Below, one piece after another: positions 52,001 through 58,239 of a stretch of 58,239 nucleotides of DNA. This stretch comes from Paracoccaceae bacterium (lineage in GTDB: Bacteria; Pseudomonadota; Alphaproteobacteria; Rhodobacterales; Rhodobacteraceae): contig JALSKC010000009.1 of the NCBI GenBank assembly GCA_026989055.1, forward strand, positions 1 to 58,239, in the 5' to 3' direction. The notes beneath the pieces are model-generated. The model was not told where the DNA came from. It searched no databases and was given only the letters and a program-made list of their open reading frames with translations. How positions within the stretch are numbered: position 1 is the stretch's first letter; each line of letters opens with the position of its first letter. The position numbers and the translations under genes are program-made.

Positions 52001-53452
52001 TCACTCGCGCCTGAAGATCAGCACGGCACCATCGCCCAGCGTGCCCGGGAAGCGGCGCACCAGCTTCAGCGTGGTTTCGGTATCCGCATCCAGCGCTGCC
52101 ACCTTGCGCAGCCCGCGGGCGGGGAAGGCCACCACGATCAGCATCGGACCCGGCTGCACGCGCGCCGCCAGGTAGTCCTCCTCGGTCAGGATCGCCTCCC
52201 AGTCGGCGCCGAAATGGCTGCGGAAGACGGCAGCCGGAAAGCCGACCGCATAGACGCGCTCCCCGGGGGCGCGGGTCCGCTCGACCAGGGCGAAGGCGCC
52301 GGCCAGGTCCTGTTTCGGGGCCATGTAGTTGCGCGCGGCCAGGGGGATCGACACCAGCACCATGGCCACCGAGGCGGCCACGAATACCCGGCGCGGATCC
52401 TGCCCGGCGAGGCGCGCGACCCAGCCGCTCGCCAGGCGCACCCCCAGCACGATCAGGATCAGGACGAAGCCGATGTCGGCGAAGAAGAACCGCGGCCAGA
52501 TCCGCATCTCCAGCATCAGCAGCAGCGCCAGCGTCAGGGCGACATGCACCGCGACGACCGGGGGATAAAGCGGCGCGGCGCGATGCGCCGCGATCCCGCC
52601 CAGCACCGCCAGCGCGATCACCGCCAGCGCCACCAGCCCGACCAGCGGACCGAGATTGCCCAGCGCCGTGCGCATCCCTTCCAGCAGCGACCACAGCGGG
52701 TTCTGGTATTCCGCCATCACGTCCACCGCCGAGCCGTCCGCCACCCCTCCGACCGCGGCCATCACGTCGCCCAGCATCGGCGCATAGAGCAGCAGTGTCA
52801 GCGCCCCGCCCAGCGCATAACCCGCCGCCGGCAGCAGGCAGGCGCGCCGCTCGAACCGGCCGGTCAGCAGCCGCCAGCCGGTCAGCGCCGCCCAGACCAG
52901 GCCCTGGGCCGCGAAAAGGAACGCCCCGGTCAGGTGGGTGAAGATCGCCAGCGCCAGCACCACCGCATAGGCGATCCAGGTCCGCCATTTCGGTGCCGCC
53001 AGCCCGCGCAGCCAGAAGATCATCCCCAGCGTCGCGAAGAACGCCAGCCCGGTGTAGCCGCGCGCGTTCTGGGAAAACCAGATGTGGTGGTAGGAAAGCG
53101 CCAGCAGCAGCGCCACCACATGGGCCGTGTGCGCATCGGCGACATCGCGTGCCAGCACCCAGAGCGCCCAGATTCCGGCCAGCCCGAACAGCAGCGCCGG
53201 CAGGCGGATGGCCCAGGCCGCATCGCCGAACAGGGAGATCGAGCCCTTTGCCAGAAGGTTGAACAGGTAGTGATGGTTCATGTCGTAGCCCTGCAGCATC
53301 CCGGACCAGGGCAGGCGCAGGTGGGTTTCCAGCGTCAGGATCTCGTCATACCAGAGCGGGCCGTTCAGCCCCGGCAGCCGCAGCCCGAGCGCCAGCAGCA
53401 GGATCAGCCCGGGCCACAGCAGGTCGTGCCGGCGGGCCGGGCGCTCAGCCAT
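52001..53452 (-). CDS. GT39/PMT-2-type membrane glycosyltransferase (ArnT-like)
   Basis: A 483-aa protein with about 11 helices. The first periplasmic loop holds the catalytic Asp36-Glu37 in GPLWYDEILTLETHLR and a long amphipathic stretch, as in ArnT and PMT enzymes. LSYHHIWFSQNARGYTGLAF is the conserved second region. A soluble C-terminal domain of about 100 residues follows. It should transfer a sugar from undecaprenyl phosphate to an acceptor in the periplasm. Its start overlaps the upstream methyltransferase stop by 8 bp, and the GMC gene follows after 4 bp. Confidence 0.87.
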   Translation of the reverse strand: MAERPARRHDLLWPGLILLLALGLRLPGLNGPLWYDEILTLETHLRLPWSGMLQGYDMNHHYLFNLLAKGSISLFGDAAWAIRLPALLFGLAGIWALWVLARDVADAHTAHVVALLLALSYHHIWFSQNARGYTGLAFFATLGMIFWLRGLAAPKWRTWIAYAVVLALAIFTHLTGAFLFAAQGLVWAALTGWRLLTGRFERRACLLPAAGYALGGALTLLLYAPMLGDVMAAVGGVADGSAVDVMAEYQNPLWSLLEGMRTALGNLGPLVGLVALAVIALAVLGGIAAHRAAPLYPPVVAVHVALTLALLLMLEMRIWPRFFFADIGFVLILIVLGVRLASGWVARLAGQDPRRVFVAASVAMVLVSIPLAARNYMAPKQDLAGAFALVERTRAPGERVYAVGFPAAVFRSHFGADWEAILTEEDYLAARVQPGPMLIVVAFPARGLRKVAALDADTETTLKLVRRFPGTLGDGAVLIFRRE

Positions 53453-54236
53453 CGGGCACGCCCGCCTTTACCGCCCGCACCAGCAGCAGCAGTTCGTAGT
53501 TCGGATCGTGGGTCTCCAGCTCCAGCGCATCCACCTCGGAAGCGCCCAGCCCGTGCAGGTTGCAGATGCAGGTAAAGACATTGCCCACGGCAGCGACCTC
53601 GACGTTTTCCGCCCCGAAAACGGCGCCGAACAGGCGTTTCTTCGACTGGCTGGTGAAATGCCAGTATTCGCCCCAGTCATCCACCCCCTCGCGCCGGGCG
53701 ACACGACTCATGCCGTGGCTGGTGCACAGCACCACGCCGCCGGGCTTGAGGATGCGGTGCAGCGTGGCGATCGCCTTGTCCACCTCATAGATCATCTGCA
53801 GCGTCTGGGTGATGATGATGCAGTCGAAGCTGTCGTCGGCGATATGGGGCGCGTCGGTCAGGTCGGCGACGATGGTGGCCTGCGGGTTGCCCTCGACGTA
53901 ATGCAGCACGTCCTCGCGCGTGACCTTGTCGCCGCCGAACTTGCGCGTGTAGCCCGGGTCGCCCATTTCCAGCACCCGGCCCTTGATGTCGGCGCTGTGG
54001 CGGGCAAGGAACTGTTCGATGTAGTAGCGCTCGATGGTCAGCAGGTCGCGATCCTGCCCGAATACCGCGCTGATCGGGCTGAGCCGGCGCAGCCCGCCGA
54101 AATCGACACTGCCCACCGGCACCGACTGCAGCCGGTAGCGGCGCTGCTGGGCGCGGATCCACTTGCGCAGCCGTTCCGGCAGCAGCAGCGTTGCCGTGTC
54201 GCGGATCAGCTTCTCGAGACGCGCTCCCGGGGTCAT
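53445..54236 (-). CDS. Class I SAM-dependent methyltransferase
   Basis: A 263-aa cytoplasmic methyltransferase. A helical N-terminus (ERLRKWIRAQQRRYRL) precedes the SAM core with GRVLEMGDPGYTRKFGGDKV, ATIVADLTDAPHIADDSFDCIIITQTLQMI and HRILKPGGVVLCTSHGMS. In the SAM loop the usual Gly triplet is replaced by MGDPGY. Probably it methylates a sugar or a lipid-linked glycan, judged from context. The stop overlaps the GT39-like start by 8 bp, and the start overlaps the SDR stop by 4 bp, so it is tightly coupled in the leftward operon. Confidence 0.88.
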   Translation of the reverse strand: MTPGARLEKLIRDTATLLLPERLRKWIRAQQRRYRLQSVPVGSVDFGGLRRLSPISAVFGQDRDLLTIERYYIEQFLARHSADIKGRVLEMGDPGYTRKFGGDKVTREDVLHYVEGNPQATIVADLTDAPHIADDSFDCIIITQTLQMIYEVDKAIATLHRILKPGGVVLCTSHGMSRVARREGVDDWGEYWHFTSQSKKRLFGAVFGAENVEVAAVGNVFTCICNLHGLGASEVDALELETHDPNYELLLLVRAVKAGVPDG

Positions 54237-55219
54237 GCGCCCGCTCCGGCACGCTTTGCTCCGGCACGCTTTTCGGCGATCAGGTCGGTGATGATCCGCT
54301 CCAGCGGCAGTCGTGGCCTGAAGTCGATGGTCCGCTGCAGGCGGGAGACATCCGGCACCCGGCGCTGCATGTCCTCGAACCCTTCGGGGTAGATCTGCTC
54401 ATGGGGGACATGCTCGATGCGCGAATCGGAGCCGGTCAGCGCGATCACCCTTTCGGCCAGCGCGCGGATGGTGATCTCCTCGTCGGTGCCGATGTTGAAG
54501 ACCCTGCCGATGGCGGCCGGGGTGGCCATCAGGCGCACCAGCGCCTCCACCGCATCGGCCACATGGGCGAAGCAGCGGCTCTGGGTGCCGTCCCCGTGCA
54601 CCAGCAGCGGTCGCCCCTCCAGCGCCGCCTGAACGAAATTCGGCAGCACCATGCCGTAGCGCCCGCTCTGGCGCGGGCCGGTGGTGTTGAAGAAGCGCAG
54701 GATCACCACCGGCAACCCCCGTTCGCGGGCCAGCGCGAGGGCGAGGAATTCGTCCAGCTGCTTGGCGCTGGCGTAGGACCAGCGCAGGTTGACGGTGGCG
54801 CCGATCGTCAGGTCGTCATCTTCGGAAAACGGGAATCTGGCAGCCTTGCCGTAAACTTCCGAGGTTGATGCCAGATAGACCGGGGTTCCGCCCTGTGCTG
54901 CGGCCAGCAGCACGTTCTCGGTGCCGCCGACATTGGTCAGGATTCCCCGGCTCGGCTGCTCCATGATCAGCTTCACCCCCACCGCGGCGGCCAGGTGGAA
55001 CACCGTATCGGCCTGCGCGACCAGCCGCTGCACGAGCGCGCGATCGAGAATGTCGCCCTCGACCAGCGCAAAGCGTTCGTCCCCTTCCATCGCCGCCAGG
55101 TTCTCGCGCCGCCCGGTGGACAGATCGTCCAGCACCGTCACCCGGTGCCCCTCGGCGAGCAGCCGTTCGGCCAGATGCGAGCCGATGAAACCCGCTCCCC
55201 CCGTGATCAGTATGCGCAT
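54233..55219 (-). CDS. NAD-dependent sugar epimerase/dehydratase (extended SDR)
   Basis: A 328-aa enzyme. MRILITGGAGFIGSHLAERLL is a textbook SDR start, followed by [39 protein letters not shown], the catalytic YASAKQLDEF, and RFFNTTGPRQSGRYGMVLPNF. It acts on a nucleotide sugar; GalE-, UXS- or dehydratase-like chemistry cannot be separated by eye. It is first in the leftward operon continuing into the methyltransferase, GT39-like and GMC genes. Its last codons (KRAGAKRAGAGA) come from a 15-bp tandem duplication, and its leader has another 15-bp duplication. Confidence 0.92.
   Translation of the reverse strand: MRILITGGAGFIGSHLAERLLAEGHRVTVLDDLSTGRRENLAAMEGDERFALVEGDILDRALVQRLVAQADTVFHLAAAVGVKLIMEQPSRGILTNVGGTENVLLAAAQGGTPVYLASTSEVYGKAARFPFSEDDDLTIGATVNLRWSYASAKQLDEFLALALARERGLPVVILRFFNTTGPRQSGRYGMVLPNFVQAALEGRPLLVHGDGTQSRCFAHVADAVEALVRLMATPAAIGRVFNIGTDEEITIRALAERVIALTGSDSRIEHVPHEQIYPEGFEDMQRRVPDVSRLQRTIDFRPRLPLERIITDLIAEKRAGAKRAGAGA
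54243..54272. repeat. 15-bp perfect tandem duplication in the end of the SDR gene
   Basis: GCTCCGGCACGCTTT occurs at 54243-54257 and 54258-54272. In frame it doubles an AKRAG segment at the C-terminus of the epimerase. Confidence 0.92.
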
Positions 55220-55243
55220 GCAAACAGGCCCCGCATTCAAACT

Positions 55244-55273
55244 CGCATGATCCAAACCCGCATGATCCAAACC
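55244..55273. repeat. 15-bp perfect tandem duplication in the leader of the SDR gene
   Basis: CGCATGATCCAAACC occurs at 55244-55258 and 55259-55273, 25 bp upstream of the epimerase start. A degenerate copy (CGCATTCAAACT) precedes it at 55232. The rest of the 240-bp divergent gap holds nothing recognisable. Confidence 0.9.
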
Positions 55274-55459
55274 CCGCCCGAAGCCTCGCCGGAGCGCCTT
55301 GCAAGACACATCCCGGCGCCGCCCCGGCTGCAGGGAACGGCCCCTGCGGCGCGTGCCGTATAGCATGGCCCCCCCACCGCTGCCACCGGCAGGCCGGCCC
55401 GGGCTTTTGCCGCGAAACAATTCTGCTAACGTGGTGCAATTCTACAGCGGGAGGATCCA

Positions 55460-56569
55460 GTGACAGGACCATCTGCAGACAGCGCGGGAGCCGGGATGCG
55501 GGGCGCGGTTGCCGGGCGGCGGGTGCTGGTGAGCGGGGCGCGCGGGTTCATAGGGACGCATGCGGTGGCAGCGCTGGCCGCGGCCGGGGCCGAGGTCACG
55601 GCGCTGCTGCGTTCGGGGCATGAGGCAGCCCGGCTGCGGGCGCTGGGGGCGCGGGTCGTCGTGGCGCCGCTGCGCCCGGGGAGGGCGCTCGCCCGGGCGC
55701 TGCGGGGGCAGGAGGCGGTGGTGCATGCCGCCCATGACGTGCGCGCCCGCGCAGCGGCCAACATCGCCGCTTTCCGGGCCCTGCTGGAGGCCGCCTGCCA
55801 GGGCGGGTCGCGCCGTTTCGTCCTGTTGAGTTCGGCCGTGGTCTATGATGACTGGCCGCGGGGACGGATCGCCGAGGACGCGCCCTGGGGCGGGCCCGGC
55901 GGCGGCGACTACCGCCAGGCGAAGATCGCGATGGAAAGGATGCTCCTGCAGGCGGAAACGCAAGCCGTCATCCTGCAACCGACCCTGGTCTATGGCCCCG
56001 GCAGCGCGCTCTGGACCGAAGCGCCCCTGGCGGCGCTGCGCGCGGGTGGCGTGGTCCTGCCCGTTCCCTGCGGCACGAGCCCGCTCGTGCATGTGGAGGA
56101 CGTGGCCGAGGCAGTGCTGCGGGCCGTGGCCGCGCCCGGCCCCTTCCCGGCGCGCTTCGTGCTGAGCGGCCCCGGGCAGCCGGGCTGGCTGGAGGTCTAC
56201 GAGGGCTACCGCGCGATCGCCGGTCGCGGCGAGATCCTGCTGCGCCCGGAGGCGGAGCTGAGGGCCCGGCTCGGCCCGCCGCCGGTCGGGGGAGGGCCGG
56301 GAGTGGCGGCACGGCTGTCGGCGGCGCTGCGCCGGGTGCTCGGCACGCGCCGCTTCGAACGGGCGCTGGGGCGGTTGCGCGCCCTGCGCCCGGCACGGGG
56401 GCCGCGCTGGCCGGACCGGCACCTGCTGGAGCTGCTGCTGGCGGAGCCGGAGGTGTCGATCGCGCGGGCACGCGCCGGGCTCGGCTACCGGCCGCGCTAC
56501 GACCTGGCCGCCGGGATGGACTCGATCCGCGCCGCGCTGGAAGGCGCGGGGAGGGAAGGGCCATGCTGA
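55460..56569 (+). CDS. Atypical NAD-dependent epimerase/dehydratase (SDR)
   Basis: A 369-aa SDR with VLVSGARGFIGTHAVAALAAAG near residue 22, VVHAAHDVRARAAANIAAFRAL, VLLSSAVVYDD, and DYRQAKIAMERMLL with the Tyr-x3-Lys pair. LQPTLVYGPGSALW and SPLVHVEDVAEAVLRA follow. The C-terminal third (about 260-340) is Arg/Leu-rich and unlike standard epimerases. The substrate is unknown; context points to a nucleotide sugar. The GTG start at 55460 has GGGAGG upstream. It is divergent from the leftward SDR operon. A 244-bp gap with a 20-bp duplication separates it from the dehydrogenase gene. Confidence 0.82.
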   Translation: MTGPSADSAGAGMRGAVAGRRVLVSGARGFIGTHAVAALAAAGAEVTALLRSGHEAARLRALGARVVVAPLRPGRALARALRGQEAVVHAAHDVRARAAANIAAFRALLEAACQGGSRRFVLLSSAVVYDDWPRGRIAEDAPWGGPGGGDYRQAKIAMERMLLQAETQAVILQPTLVYGPGSALWTEAPLAALRAGGVVLPVPCGTSPLVHVEDVAEAVLRAVAAPGPFPARFVLSGPGQPGWLEVYEGYRAIAGRGEILLRPEAELRARLGPPPVGGGPGVAARLSAALRRVLGTRRFERALGRLRALRPARGPRWPDRHLLELLLAEPEVSIARARAGLGYRPRYDLAAGMDSIRAALEGAGREGPC

Positions 56570-56582
56570 AGGCGGAATTCGC

Positions 56583-56622
56583 GGGCGCTGCGGGAAGAAG
56601 AAGGGCGCTGCGGGAAGGAGAA
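56583..56622. repeat. 20-bp tandem duplication, 19/20 identical
   Basis: The units at 56583-56602 and 56603-56622 start GGGCGCTGCGGGAAG and differ at one base. They begin 13 bp after the stop of the atypical SDR gene. The rest of the gap to 56813 has no recognisable gene. Confidence 0.9.
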
Positions 56623-56813
56623 GATGACAGGGCTGTTTCCGGGGCGGGCACAATCCACCCCCGCAGCTGCCATTCGGCGAAAGGTGGCACCGGCGCGCAG
56701 CCAGGGTTGGGACCGGGCGTGCGCCGATGCTATGCCGGTGCTGTTCAGCAACGGGCGAAACCCGGCCGGAGGGCCGGCAGAAGCCGCAGGACAGGACACG
56801 GGACGGGTTTTCG

Positions 56814-58163
56814 ATGACGAGAGGGTTTTCCTTGCTTGCCGATCTGAAGGAGCGAATCGCGACTCGCCGCGCCCGGGTCATGACGGTGGGTCTGGGCTAT
56901 GTGGGGCTGCCGATGGCGCTGACGGTGCACGAGGCGGGATTCGATGTGCTCGGGCTCGACATCGACAGCGCCCGGGTGGCGGCGATCAACGCCGGCGAGC
57001 GGGTGATTTCCTATTTTCCGGAGGAGCGGATCGCCGATGCGGTGGCTTCGGGGCGTTTTGCGGCCACCGATGATGCCGGCAGGATTGCGGAGGCGGATGT
57101 GATCCTGATCTGCGTGCCGACCCCGCTGGATGCGCAGCGCGCTCCGGATCTGGGCCATGTGACGGCCGCTGCCGGGCAGATCGCCTCCCGCCTGCGCGCC
57201 GGGCAGCTGGTGATCCTGGAGAGCACGGTCTGGCCCGGCGCCACGGCGGGCGTCCTGCGCCCGATCCTGGAGCGGAGCGGGCTGCGCGCGGGAGCGGACT
57301 TCTTCCTCGGCTTCTCGCCCGAGCGCGAGGATCCGGGAAATCCGGACTACACCACGCGTACGATCCCGAAGGTGATCGGCGCCGATGACCGGGCCTCGGC
57401 CGAACTGCTCGAACTGTTCTACGGCACGATCGTGGAGCGCACCGTGCCGGTCAGCTCGACTGCCACCGCCGAGGCGGTGAAGCTGGCCGAGAACAGCTTT
57501 CGCACCGTCAACATCGCCCTGGTCAACGAGATGAAGACCGCCTTCGAGGCCATGGGCGTGGATGTATGGGAGGTGATCGATGCCGCGGCCACCAAGCCCT
57601 TCGGCTACATGCCCTTCTACCCCGGTCCGGGGATCGGCGGCGACTGCATCCCGGTTTCGCCGGCCTATCTTTCCTGGCGGGCGCGCGAGGTGGGCGTGGC
57701 CACCCCGATCATCGATCTTGCGCGCAGCACCAATGATACCGCTCCCGATGCGGTGGCCGCCCGGGTGGCGGCCGGGCTGATGCGCCGGAGCGGGGTGGCA
57801 ATCGGCGAGGCGCGGCTTCTGGTGCTCGGCATCGCCTACAAGAAGGATGTGGAAGACACCCGCGAAAGCCCGGCGCTCACGGCCCTGCTGCGGCTGGAGG
57901 AGATGGGCGCGCGCTGCGATTACCACGATCCCTTCTTTCCGGTGATGCCGCCGACCCGGGATCATCCCCAGATGGCCGGGCGGCGGTCGGTGGCGCTCAC
58001 GGCGGATGGGCTCGCCGGATACGACGCGGTGGTGCTCCTGACCGATCACACCGCTGTGGACTACCCCCTGGTGGCCGAACACGCGCGGCTGATCTTCGAT
58101 GCCCGCAACGGTCTTGCCCGCCGCGGGGTGGCGGTCGATCCCGGGCGGCTGATCAAGATCTAG
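56814..58163 (+). CDS. UDP-N-acetyl-hexosamine 6-dehydrogenase (WbpA/Ugd family)
   Basis: A 449-aa NAD+-dependent dehydrogenase that oxidises C-6 of a UDP-sugar to the uronic acid. VMTVGLGYVGLPMALTVHEAG, ICVPTPLDAQRAPDL, ESTVWPGAT, SPEREDPGN, VKLAENSFRTVNIALVNE and the nucleophile Cys278 in GIGGDCIPVSP are all in place, and the C-terminal domain has LGIAYKKDVEDTRESPAL. The type with SPERxxPG and GGxCIPVxP is that of UDP-GlcNAc/ManNAc dehydrogenases rather than UDP-glucose dehydrogenase, though the donor remains to be proven. It is the last gene; whatever follows lies beyond the window. Confidence 0.92.
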   Translation: MTRGFSLLADLKERIATRRARVMTVGLGYVGLPMALTVHEAGFDVLGLDIDSARVAAINAGERVISYFPEERIADAVASGRFAATDDAGRIAEADVILICVPTPLDAQRAPDLGHVTAAAGQIASRLRAGQLVILESTVWPGATAGVLRPILERSGLRAGADFFLGFSPEREDPGNPDYTTRTIPKVIGADDRASAELLELFYGTIVERTVPVSSTATAEAVKLAENSFRTVNIALVNEMKTAFEAMGVDVWEVIDAAATKPFGYMPFYPGPGIGGDCIPVSPAYLSWRAREVGVATPIIDLARSTNDTAPDAVAARVAAGLMRRSGVAIGEARLLVLGIAYKKDVEDTRESPALTALLRLEEMGARCDYHDPFFPVMPPTRDHPQMAGRRSVALTADGLAGYDAVVLLTDHTAVDYPLVAEHARLIFDARNGLARRGVAVDPGRLIKI

Positions 58164-58211
58164 CGCAGCCCGGGATGCGGGGCCGCGCGGGACCCGGGCC
58201 GGGGCGCCGGC

Positions 58212-58239
58212 CGGGCGAAGGAACCCGGGCGAAGGAACC
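58212..58239. repeat. 14-bp tandem duplication at the window end
   Basis: CGGGCGAAGGAACC occurs at 58212-58225 and 58226-58239, ending exactly at the edge, so more copies may follow. It starts 49 bp after the dehydrogenase stop codon. Confidence 0.85.

Overview
The window is very G+C-rich (near 70% by eye). It looks like chromosomal DNA of an alphaproteobacterium of the Rhodobacterales (Rhodobacter/Paracoccus type). The clues are an aa3-type ctaD followed by a DUF2244 gene, a divergent carA/YqeY-domain pair, a soluble cytochrome c2-like gene, a UbiH-type hydroxylase next to a pyrimidine-nucleotidase-like HAD gene, and a perfect CtrA-type box (TTAA-N7-TTAAC). No phage, plasmid or CRISPR module is visible. 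The only mobile DNA is a decayed IS3-family end at the left edge.

Left part (1-25018) is mostly housekeeping. It holds an IS3 remnant, an amidase, a 1.7-kaa exonuclease/RecQ/UvrD-type fusion helicase, a DMT exporter, and ilvC with a divergent pair of coupled Lrp/AsnC regulators. These are followed by a class V aminotransferase, a UbiH-like monooxygenase overlapping an HAD phosphatase, a GntR/FCD regulator, and a CtrA-box-associated processive glycosyltransferase carrying a GspE-N-like domain. Then come carA/yqeY, DUF2244/ctaD/cytochrome c/lipB, a DDAH-type hydrolase, tRNA-Leu(GAG) and an HAD-IIB phosphatase.

Right part (25075-58163) is a roughly 33-kb surface-polysaccharide region. Block A (26819-35238, +) has a CmoA-like methyltransferase, UDP-xylose synthase, a polytopic membrane protein, two GT2 enzymes, a UPF0104-type membrane protein, a UGM-like flavoprotein and a polysaccharide deacetylase, nearly gapless. 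It resembles a lipid-linked pentose pathway built on Arn-like logic. Block B (35475-39874, +) is five genes joined by four 4-bp overlaps: CDP-glucose synthesis and dehydration, C-methylation, an SDR reductase/epimerase and GtrA, so a CDP-linked C-methyl 6-deoxy sugar. A GtrB-like transferase faces it. Block C (41211-50182) has a PepSY protein, an AsnB-type amidotransferase, a GT-C-like protein, a Wzx-type flippase and a GT4. Block D (50446-55219, -) has an SDR epimerase, a methyltransferase, a GT39-like protein and a GMC oxidoreductase with a ferredoxin-like Cys motif. An atypical SDR and a UDP-HexNAc 6-dehydrogenase close the region. No Wzz/Wza/Wzc is in the window, so the assembly and export genes are incomplete here.

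A feature not explained by genes is the large number of short tandem duplications (9-20 bp, 2-4 copies) at gene boundaries and, in frame, at protein ends. I count about 19 loci. All calls come from reading the sequence; no database searches were run.
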